Assembly: GCA_964567745.1 (NCBI GenBank)
Contig: CAZMNY010000083.1
Span: 1 to 5,410 of the forward strand
DNA length: 5,410 nt
Direction of reading: 5' to 3'
Source of the DNA: CAZMNY01 sp964567745
Lineage (GTDB): Bacteria; Planctomycetota; Planctomycetia; Pirellulales; Pirellulaceae
The position numbers and the translations under genes were made by a program. Shown piece after piece: positions 1-5,399 of the stretch (positions within the stretch are counted from its first letter, which is position 1; every line of letters starts with the position of its first letter). The notes beneath the pieces were generated by a model. The model had not been told where the DNA came from and made no database searches. It saw only the letters and a program-made list of their open reading frames with translations.

Positions 1-324
1 GCAGTTGGGTTGCGGAAAATTGCGGTGCGCAAAAGTCGCTGGTCCAGTACACCACACGAGGTCACGTGATTCCGAAGGCCGCAAGTTCGCATAGGTCGTT
101 GACTTGCCAAAATGGTCATTTTCTGAGTTTGATGACGTCTGCCAGTAGGCGTCGAGTTTCAAACCACGTCACGCGGACGGGGATTCAAAGGTCGCAAGAA
201 CAGGCCGACGATGAGTCAAAGACCGATAACGTTTAGGCCGTGGGGGCCCGGTTCGCGTGTCCGAGATTGGCCATCGCTGGTCAAAGCAACGTTTCGCGAC
301 GCTGGTCAGCAACCAACAGCCTTG
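1..324. other. Stretch downstream of the GH16 gene, no gene recognised
   Basis: No convincing gene is seen here. Short open stretches exist: a minus-strand frame starting with ATG near 113 that runs off the left edge (about 37 codons), and a plus-strand frame entering from the left edge and ending in TGA near 89. Neither translation resembles a family I know. An imperfect direct repeat is present at about 275-290 and 300-313, sharing CGCTGGTCA and then GCAAC. No strong hairpin with a T-run that would terminate the leftward GH16 transcript is visible. Confidence 0.4.
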
Positions 325-2274
325 CTACTCGAGGTAAAGATTGTCGAGTTTGTAGTACTGTCCGTTGCTGACTCCTCCTTCCCATCCGATTGAGAATAGA
401 GTCCTGATCTTGGTTAGATCCACGCCGCCCTTCTTGACGTCGTTCAAATCAATCTGGCAGCGATGCCATCGGCCGTCGGGCTTGAAGCCAAGCGACGACA
501 GAGGGGCCTCGAAGGACTTTCCGTCGCTGCTTCCGATAATGACCCGAAACTTCTCCCATCTACCCGCATCTCTTGATTTGACTGCAAACCCCATCGTTTT
601 GAAGCCGGAGAAGTCAGCGACGCCGTCGCCATACTTGGGATCCATCTCAAGGACCCATCGACTCCAACCACGGTTCAGCACGAACTTGTAGGAGAGTTCG
701 CCCTCAACCTTGTCCTCGTAGTCATCGACCATTTCGGCAGACTCTCGAGTGCTCCCCGGCGGCTTCCATGCGTAACAGCGCGAATCAGCTCCGTTTTCCC
801 AACCGCACTTCTTATTGACGGTTTTTGGTAACTCGCTGAAGTGATGGATGCCCACCCTCCTGCCAGTGTAAGCCGGCGGGGGGATGTACTTGTCCGCCGG
901 TTTGAATTCTCGATCTTCGTCGCGCTGATAAACGCGGACATAGTCAATGAGGTACTCGGCCGGCAGATTGGCCTTCTCCATGTCACCACCGTTTTCACCG
1001 CCCAAGGCGAGATTCACGATCAAGTAGTGTGGGTGATGGAACGGGTTCTTCGGGCCCCACTTTGGATTGGCGTTGAAGGTGTCGGTAAGTTTGGTTTCGT
1101 TCAGCAGTCTGTCGTCTACATAGAGTCGAATAGACTTGGTATCCCAGTCCATACGCCAAATGTGGAATTCATTCAGCCACCTATCTCCGCCCAAGGCTCG
1201 CGTCTTGATCAACTTGCCATTCCAATTTGCGTTCCAGCGTTTGGCCGTACCACTTGCGACATTGGCCAGGAGTTTATTCTGGTAGTATTCCATGACGTCG
1301 ATCTCGCCACAGCTCGGCCATTCGCCGTTTTCACCGACCGTCCAGAAAGCGGGCCACATCCCTTCGCCATGTGGGATTTTCGCCCGCATTACAAAACGCC
1401 CCATCGTCCAGCCATGCAGACCCTTTGTCATTAGCGACGAAGATGTGTACTCGATGAATTTTGTTTCTGCAGGATCCGTCGATCCCTTGACATAATTCGG
1501 ATTGCGTTTGATGTCCTCGCGCCCCGTGATGACGAGCATGCCATCTTTGCACCGAGCGTTCTCCGTCTGATACCACTGAGCCTCGTTGTTGCGTACGAAG
1601 CCTTCTTCGAACATCCAATTCTTCGGATTCGGAGCACCGTCGTTGTCAAACTCGTCCGCCCAAACCAGTCGATATCCGCCATCTGTAATACGATCCGTTT
1701 CCTTACTAACAGTCGTGCTTTCACCGGCGTGGAGTGTTTCGGTTTGTCCGGCAGCGGTCGTAACGATCACCGTTCCGGCTAGCACGTTCACCAGCATTCT
1801 TCTTGAAATCACAGTGCCTTCTCTTTCCACTCTAATTCCAACCTCGAATTTTGTTCCGACCACTGAAACGGTGCCGAAATCAGTAACAACTGAAAACTTG
1901 CCTTTGCCACGATCCACGTCACAAACAACCGAGCCAGTTTCCAACTCGACGCTTTCCTCTTTCTCCGCTCCCGAGAGCGTGATGAGGCTGTTGGGTTCGA
2001 TTGTCACATGGCAATATCCACCCAAAACGACCTGAGCTGATTCGTCTTCCGTAACCAGAGTTGAATTCGACTGAAACGGGCCGCCGCCGACAACTTGAAA
2101 CGCGCCTGCTGCCTTGGGGGCCGGGTAACGACCAATAAACGACTGCCAAGCAAAACTTGCAATGGTGTGAAGGGCATTCACAGTGACCGGTCCGAACTCC
2201 CCGCCATTCGAGTTGGACGCCCAATGTACCACATCTCCCCGTACAGAACCCTCTTCGTAACGACTCGCGCACAC
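325..2274 (-). CDS. FecR-like domain / GH16 beta-glycanase / C-terminal beta-rich domain protein, N-terminus probably incomplete
   Basis: This predicted polysaccharide hydrolase has three parts over 649 residues. Residues about 57-195 look like a FecR domain: 'TLVTEDESAQVVL', 'TIEPNSLITLSG', then 'DFGTVSVVGTKFEV' and 'VLAGTVIV'. Residues about 200-450 are a GH16 jelly-roll: 'LVWADEFD' at the start, 'NNEAQWYQ', 'WPAFWTVGENGEWPSCGEIDVMEY' features split around W307-W311, and 'YLIVNLALGG' near 417-426. The catalytic motif E-I-D-V-M-E is intact, with E324 the expected nucleophile and E329 the acid/base. It is the EXDXXE form typical of laminarinases, agarases and relatives. Residues about 455-649 are beta-rich and end 'YKLDNLYLE', like C-terminal carbohydrate-binding-type domains of secreted GH16 enzymes. 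The substrate cannot be fixed; laminarin-type beta-1,3-glucan is a guess. The start used is GTG without a ribosome binding site. The frame is closed by TAA at 2326-2328, and there is no signal peptide or membrane segment, which is odd for an exported enzyme with a FecR domain. The true N-terminus is therefore probably lost or in another frame. Confidence 0.87.
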   Translation of the reverse strand: MCASRYEEGSVRGDVVHWASNSNGGEFGPVTVNALHTIASFAWQSFIGRYPAPKAAGAFQVVGGGPFQSNSTLVTEDESAQVVLGGYCHVTIEPNSLITLSGAEKEESVELETGSVVCDVDRGKGKFSVVTDFGTVSVVGTKFEVGIRVEREGTVISRRMLVNVLAGTVIVTTAAGQTETLHAGESTTVSKETDRITDGGYRLVWADEFDNDGAPNPKNWMFEEGFVRNNEAQWYQTENARCKDGMLVITGREDIKRNPNYVKGSTDPAETKFIEYTSSSLMTKGLHGWTMGRFVMRAKIPHGEGMWPAFWTVGENGEWPSCGEIDVMEYYQNKLLANVASGTAKRWNANWNGKLIKTRALGGDRWLNEFHIWRMDWDTKSIRLYVDDRLLNETKLTDTFNANPKWGPKNPFHHPHYLIVNLALGGENGGDMEKANLPAEYLIDYVRVYQRDEDREFKPADKYIPPPAYTGRRVGIHHFSELPKTVNKKCGWENGADSRCYAWKPPGSTRESAEMVDDYEDKVEGELSYKFVLNRGWSRWVLEMDPKYGDGVADFSGFKTMGFAVKSRDAGRWEKFRVIIGSSDGKSFEAPLSSLGFKPDGRWHRCQIDLNDVKKGGVDLTKIRTLFSIGWEGGVSNGQYYKLDNLYLE

Positions 2275-2436
2275 CCCGATTCCGGAAGTCGCGAAACAGC
2301 AACGCTTTACAAAATTTCGAGTCCTTTACGGTGGCTCGGAGGTAACCAACTCTCCTCGAACTTCTTTGAATGCGGTTAACAGCAGGCGCGACATCTGGCG
2401 AGTACTCGCGCCCAAAAGTCCCAAAGGTCGTGGTGT

Positions 2437-2928
2437 TCAGCACGGCTGAGCGGCTTCGTCCGCTCCAGCCGTTTGTCCGTTGCTTTTCTTTTGAATCGCA
2501 TTTGGCAAACGAAAACGGCCATCTGTCTCCGGTTCAAACTCGATGACATCAGTCACCGCATTCAGGTTGATGTTCCCATAAACATGCGGGAAAAGCTCAT
2601 CTCCGCCTTCCAGGTTTTCATAGCGGACCTCGGCATCAAGTCTTTCTTCATCAATGCAAAGAAGAACAAGACCGTTCTGGCCGGCAAACAAAGCATTCGC
2701 GATAGAAACCGCTTGATCGGGTGTTGTGCAGTGGATGAAACCCTGATCATGAAGGGACGCTGCGGAATACTCCCCGGCAGACACGGCTGCTTCCCATTCG
2801 GTTTGCTTAGTGATATGGAGAATCATCGCGCGCGTCTTTTCCGGAGGGTCCGACTGCTGCCGGGCACATCCGGACAGGAGGGCGAGGGCGAGGGCGAGCA
2901 GAAGAAAGCGGTGTTTACGGGATTCCAT
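2437..2928 (-). CDS. DUF952 domain protein with lipoprotein signal peptide
   Basis: This 163-residue protein starts with a classic lipoprotein signal: charged 'MESRKHRF', a Leu/Ala core, and lipobox L-S-G-C with the lipidated cysteine expected at position 21. Residues about 35-142 match DUF952: 'ILHIT', 'EWEAAVSAGEY', 'SLHDQGFIHC', 'LVLLCIDEERL', 'VRYEN', 'FPHVYGNINLNAV' and 'DGRFRLP'. The biochemical role of DUF952 is not established. Family members are usually about 110-residue cytoplasmic proteins, so a membrane-anchored version is unusual. Met35 sits exactly at the start of the family domain and could act as an alternative start giving a cytoplasmic form. The ATG at 2926-2928 has no clear Shine-Dalgarno sequence; the bases just upstream in the mRNA sense are C/T-rich. 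The short tail after residue 142 is polar and ends in cysteine. The gene lies 162 bp upstream of the GH16 start on the same strand, but a shared operon is not demonstrated. Confidence 0.88.
   Translation of the reverse strand: MESRKHRFLLLALALALLSGCARQQSDPPEKTRAMILHITKQTEWEAAVSAGEYSAASLHDQGFIHCTTPDQAVSIANALFAGQNGLVLLCIDEERLDAEVRYENLEGGDELFPHVYGNINLNAVTDVIEFEPETDGRFRLPNAIQKKSNGQTAGADEAAQPC
2881..2898. repeat. Hexamer tandem repeat (GGCGAG)x3 in the lipoprotein signal peptide
   Basis: Three perfect copies of GGCGAG on the plus strand follow a partial GAG copy. Read on the minus strand they encode alternating Leu-Ala in the hydrophobic core of the DUF952 lipoprotein signal. Gain or loss of a unit would keep the reading frame and change the core by two residues. 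Confidence 0.85.
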
Positions 2929-3048
2929 AGGAGGGGGCTTACCTGCTAGATAACGATCAAGTTTCCTCTGGCGACCTTGCAGCTCGAACTCGATCTAAAT
3001 GTTACCGCGCTGCCCCTCCCCTTTCCAAACCCTCTGCGTAACAACTCG

Positions 3049-3374
3049 CGCGCGACCCGATTGCTGCGGCTGACGCGTCAACTGGGAAAACAGCAACTGC
3101 TGGTGCTGGATGAGTTCAGATATGTACCGGCCAGCAAGGCGGGCGCCGAACTGTTGTTCGATATCATCAGCACGGCCTACGAGCGGCAGAGCATAGCATG
3201 ATCATCAGCACGAATCTTCCCTTGGAAAACTGGACGGAAGTCTTGGGAAGCGAACGACTCACCGGCACCGCACTCGACCGGCTAACCCATCGTTGCCACA
3301 TCCTTGAAACCAAGGGCGAAAGTTATCGGCTCAAGGACGCTCAACAACGACGACGAAAGAAAGATAATCACTAG
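3049..3374 (+). pseudogene. istB: istB fragment (IS21 helper ATPase), N-terminally truncated and frameshifted
   Basis: IstB is the AAA+ helper that loads IS21 transposase on target DNA. The first frame (to the TGA at 3199-3201) gives 'LLRLTRQLGKQQLLVLDEF' followed by 'YVPASKAGAELLFDIIS' and 'YERQS'. This includes the Walker B motif LLVLDE and the conserved V-P-x-S-K-x-G-A-E-L-L-F block. The second frame (from 3198 to the TAG at 3372-3374) continues with 'STNLPLENWTEVLGSERLTG', 'ALDRLTH', 'HILE' and 'GESYRLK', the usual IstB C-terminus. The two join at a tandem AGCAT duplication. Removing one copy gives R-Q-S-M-I-I-S-T-N-L-P in one frame. Only about 105 of the usual 240-260 residues remain and the Walker A region is missing, so the product is not functional. 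Confidence 0.9.
3190..3199. repeat. 5-bp tandem duplication AGCAT x2 causing the istB frameshift
   Basis: AGCAT occurs twice in a row at 3190-3194 and 3195-3199. The extra five bases shift the frame and create TGA at 3199-3201. Deleting one copy restores an uninterrupted istB C-terminus, so this is the probable inactivating mutation, likely from replication slippage. Confidence 0.85.
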
Positions 3375-3423
3375 ACGTTAGGCCAAACCGGGAAGGCCTG
3401 TTATCATTCCCGCAACCATCCTA

Positions 3424-3456
3424 GCGCTGCACTATTCAGGTGCCAGGCGCTGCACT
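3424..3456. repeat. Two direct copies of GCGCTGCACT, 23 bp apart, possible IS21 right-end repeats
   Basis: Perfect 10-bp copies lie at 3424-3433 and 3447-3456, the second followed by TTTT. They lie 50-82 bp beyond the istB stop. IS21-family elements carry several short repeats at each end that bind the transposase, so this is a plausible right terminus. The assignment is inferred from position and spacing; the left end is not available for comparison. Confidence 0.5.
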
Positions 3457-3639
3457 TTTGGAATGCCATTCACACAACTCCACAACCCGAAACCTAACCG
3501 GCGCAACGCCGATGAGTTACGCTGCGCAGAATCTCCCGTCGACTGATCGCTCGCGATACACTTGATTAAGGACTAGTCAGTCCCACAACCAGAATGATTC
3601 GAAGGCATAAATTCGTCGGGAGCCTTCTTCTGCTTCAGT
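3457..3639. other. Convergent intergenic region between the IS relic and the M14/BPL_N gene
   Basis: No gene is seen. It should contain the end of the leftward transcript from the M14/BPL_N gene. Two weak inverted repeats are present: GAAGGC (3601-3606) with GCCTTC (3622-3627), and GGACT (3570-3574) with AGTCC (3579-3583) around a 4-nt loop. Neither is followed by a convincing T-run in the leftward direction, so neither is called as a terminator. Confidence 0.45.
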
Positions 3640-5208
3640 TTAGTTACGTTTTCTCGCAACCGCCTTGACGGCTTTCGCAAGCATCGATTCAAGACCCTGA
3701 GTTGCTTCGGGATGAGGACTGATCGAAATGACCTGTCCATTCCCAAACTCTCCCCTGACGATGGCCGGAGTGTTGATCATCGTGCCCTTTTGCGGCGGGT
3801 ACAGCACTTTCTCGGATCGAAACCAGGCCAGAACGGTGTACGGCTTCAGATCGGAAGAATTCTTCGGGGAAACGATCGGACCATTCTGATAACGAACATC
3901 AACATTCTCCGAGATGCTCGGGAAGAGTTTTCGGCCCTCTTCCGTTAGTTGCATCTTCTGACTGCTGAACTTCCCGCGATACCACATACTCTTCGGCCCC
4001 AGGCCTTCGACCTCCCGTTTCCCGGTAAGGACGTGTGTATCGATCAGATTCAGCGACCACGAATAGTGCGCCGAACAGAGAAACGCGCCGCCACAGACCC
4101 CAACGTACCCGCCGCCGTCATTGACGAACTGCTTCACTGCTTCCGCTCCGTCTTTGCCAATCGTGGCGGCTTCTTTGGAGCCGCTCCCACCGCCAAACAC
4201 GACAACGTCGAATTGAGCAAGAACCTCGGGACGAAGGTCGTTTGCACTGAGATGGACAACTGTGGTGTCGGCCGCTGCGTCAAAGACTCTGGTCAGATTA
4301 CTCACACCGCGATCCGCCCCCCCATCATCGTCATAGAGTGCGACGTAAATGTGCCCGTGCCGCCTGCTGGCAGGTGGCGCCATGATGTCGGTACAGTCAG
4401 TCGCTACCATGCCCAGTTGAGTTAGCGCCACATTCATCATGGCTCGATGCTGGCGCGTTCTCACAGGAATCCGTTGATACTGGAACGTGGTTTCAACAGT
4501 CATCGCCTTTGCACCCAGTACATCAATTGCCGCCCCGGCCAATGTGGTTTTCTTTGGGCCTCGGCCGAGCAACACAAATCGACGCTTCGGATCCGTAACC
4601 CTGCTGTTGGCCGCGCTAAGCATGCGTTCCACTAAAGGTCCAACCTCCTGCTCCGCAGCGAAGATAATGCTTGAACCAACCGACTTGTCTTTGCCCGCCT
4701 TCGGCTGATGAGAGATATTGAACTGGTATCCCTCGTGAAGATCGAACACCCAGTCAGGTTGCTGCTCGACGACCAGTGTCCAAAGCGCAGTTGCGATCTC
4801 GCCTCGTGGCTCGTCAGAATCAGGACCTGGGAAATTTCGATTGAGATCCTCGAACTCTGCCGAGACATCTGGCGTTTGTCGCTGATTAGCATTGAGAGCA
4901 GCGATATTGACTCTTGGCACGACAATCATCCTGCCACGTACAATCGGCCAGTGTCGAATCTGTTCTGCAGAGCGTGCTCCAGAGGGTTCATTGCCATGAA
5001 TTCCTCCAGTAATGACAACAGTCGGACCATCGACACCGGAATCCACGACGTAGTACGGCGTCCCCCATGGCTTACCGGCTCCCAGCACTCCTGACCGGAC
5101 ACTTCGATCCAACCTGTGCTCTGCGCAGACGTCCTGCGTGAGCAACGTGGCCGCGATCAGCGAAATCCAAACGAGACACGAAAATCGGAGAAATGTTTGA
5201 ATTCTCAT
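3640..5208 (-). CDS. Exported M14-type aspartoacylase/succinylglutamate desuccinylase-like hydrolase fused to a BPL_N amidotransferase-like domain
   Basis: This 522-residue protein begins with a Sec signal peptide: 'MRIQTFLR', a hydrophobic core to about residue 23, and a probable cut after V-C-A at 29. Residues about 40-270 form an M14-like zinc hydrolase domain of the AstE/ASPA type. Zinc ligands are expected at H71 and E74 in 'GGIHGNEPSG' and at H158 in 'DLHEG'. The substrate-binding motif 'DLNRNFPG' is at 121-128, and the catalytic glutamate is probably E239 in 'MTVETTFQ'. Such enzymes cleave N-acyl or peptide-like amide bonds. Residues about 286-505 resemble BPL_N, a class I glutamine-amidotransferase-like fold: 'IYVALYDDDG', 'FDVVVFGGGSGS', the elbow 'GVCGGAFLCS' with C372, and 'ISPHPEA' with H499 and E501, so a Cys-His-Glu triad is possible. 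The substrate is unknown; periplasmic processing of small peptides or acylated amino acids is a guess. The ATG overlaps the stop of the upstream VOC gene and has a good Shine-Dalgarno site, which fixes the start. No promoter of its own is evident. Confidence 0.9.
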   Translation of the reverse strand: MRIQTFLRFSCLVWISLIAATLLTQDVCAEHRLDRSVRSGVLGAGKPWGTPYYVVDSGVDGPTVVITGGIHGNEPSGARSAEQIRHWPIVRGRMIVVPRVNIAALNANQRQTPDVSAEFEDLNRNFPGPDSDEPRGEIATALWTLVVEQQPDWVFDLHEGYQFNISHQPKAGKDKSVGSSIIFAAEQEVGPLVERMLSAANSRVTDPKRRFVLLGRGPKKTTLAGAAIDVLGAKAMTVETTFQYQRIPVRTRQHRAMMNVALTQLGMVATDCTDIMAPPASRRHGHIYVALYDDDGGADRGVSNLTRVFDAAADTTVVHLSANDLRPEVLAQFDVVVFGGGSGSKEAATIGKDGAEAVKQFVNDGGGYVGVCGGAFLCSAHYSWSLNLIDTHVLTGKREVEGLGPKSMWYRGKFSSQKMQLTEEGRKLFPSISENVDVRYQNGPIVSPKNSSDLKPYTVLAWFRSEKVLYPPQKGTMINTPAIVRGEFGNGQVISISPHPEATQGLESMLAKAVKAVARKRN

Positions 5209-5326
5209 GGCTGCACCTCAGCTGTCGTTGCGAACAGTTGTGTGTCGATGTTGGCGAACGCCTTGAACTCCAGAGCATTGCCGCTGGAATCGGCAAAGAA
5301 CATAGTATGTTGTTCGCTGGGTTGCC
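5205..5326 (-). pseudogene. 3' exon of a VOC-family (glyoxalase/dioxygenase superfamily) gene, interrupted by a group II intron
   Basis: Read on the minus strand from the inferred splice junction, the frame gives 'QPSEQHTMFFADSSGNALEF' then 'KAFANIDTQLFA' and ends at TGA (5205-5207). This matches the C-terminal strand region of VOC metalloenzymes, where D-x-S-G-N-A-L-E-F is characteristic and the glutamate is a common metal ligand. The first two bases, GG, would complete a codon begun in the 5' exon; GGG (Gly) would give the usual 'KGQPxEQxTMFF' pattern, so the intron sits in phase 1. The sequence stops resembling VOC exactly where the intron begins. The substrate cannot be told from this fragment. 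It is labelled as interrupted because the contiguous DNA hits TAG at 5400-5402; if the intron splices, the gene could be functional. Confidence 0.75.
5214..5219 (-). promoter_or_regulatory. Shine-Dalgarno site of the M14/BPL_N gene
   Basis: On the minus strand GAGGTG lies about five to six bases before the ATG at 5206-5208. It sits inside the last codons of the VOC exon, so translation of the exon and the downstream gene are probably coupled. The DUF952 and GH16 starts in this window lack such a site. Confidence 0.7.
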
Positions 5327-5328
5327 GA

Positions 5329-5364
5329 CGCGGTAGGAACGCCGGGTACCTGGCACCCCCCGCG
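5329..5364 (-). ncRNA. Group II intron domain VI with bulged branch-point A
   Basis: The 5' arm 5364-5352 (CGCGG, GGGG-like run, TGCC) pairs with the 3' arm 5343-5329 (GGCGTTCC, then CCGCG) over 13 pairs including three G-U pairs. The only interruption is a TA bulge at 5335-5334. A5334 is the expected lariat branch point, eight bases from the inferred intron end at 5327, which agrees with the usual seven to eight. Confidence 0.75.
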
Positions 5365-5366
5365 CA

Positions 5367-5399
5367 GATCCCAGCGAGCGGAACTACCGCACTGGGCTC
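5367..5399 (-). ncRNA. Group II intron domain V (catalytic hairpin)
   Basis: The 33-nt segment begins GAGCCCAG, with the AGC catalytic triad at positions 2-4, and ends CTGGGATC. GAGCCCAG pairs with CTGGGATC except for one G/A opposition at triad G3, where G-U is the common form. A small internal bulge (bases T, C on the 3' side) precedes an upper GCGG/CCGC stem closed by a five-base loop TAGTT. Length, triad, bulge position and placement just before domain VI all fit domain V, although the terminal loop is not GNRA. Confidence 0.75.

Larger units (their letters stand above)
3049..3456 (+). mobile_element. Relic of an IS21-family insertion sequence (right part only)
   Basis: The region contains the C-terminal part of an istB ATPase gene followed by about 50 bp and then two copies of GCGCTGCACT. 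No istA transposase, left end or N-terminal half of istB is present. The similarity stops abruptly near 3049, and the bases from there back to the DUF952 start look unrelated. The element is therefore truncated on its left and cannot move by itself. The right limit is inferred from the spaced repeats, since IS21-family ends carry multiple terminal repeats; the true end could lie a few tens of bases away. Confidence 0.65.

Noticed and set aside
841..1434. 197-codon plus-strand ORF opposite the GH16 catalytic domain
   Set aside because: It is antisense to a conserved GH16 domain, has no recognisable motif and is explained as a shadow frame.
1919..2443. 174-codon minus-strand frame upstream of and overlapping the GH16 gene, containing a hydrophobic 'LAVVYWSLPG' piece that could be the missing membrane segment
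   Set aside because: The rest is Cys- and Arg-rich and unlike a FecR N-terminus, and the hydrophobic part is too short. It may hold remnants of the true N-terminus but cannot be supported as a gene.
2473..2949. 158-codon plus-strand ORF opposite the DUF952 gene
   Set aside because: The opposite strand gives a clear DUF952 protein with lipobox; this is its shadow.
2929..2990. Sigma-70-like promoter before the DUF952 gene
   Set aside because: TTGATC and TTATCT are present on the minus strand but too close together for a -35/-10 pair.
3190..3201. Programmed frameshift within istB
   Set aside because: No slippery heptamer or stimulating structure is seen, the gene is truncated, and the 5-bp duplication is a simpler cause.
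3570..3627. Rho-independent terminator for the M14/BPL_N gene
   Set aside because: The stems are only 5-6 bp and no T-run follows in the direction of transcription.
3949..4425. 158-codon plus-strand ORF
   Set aside because: It is antisense to the BPL_N domain, with no family resemblance.
5072..5356. 94-codon minus-strand ORF crossing the intron-exon junction
   Set aside because: It is in a different frame from the VOC exon, overlaps the M14/BPL_N start, and its residues match nothing; the VOC frame is far better supported.
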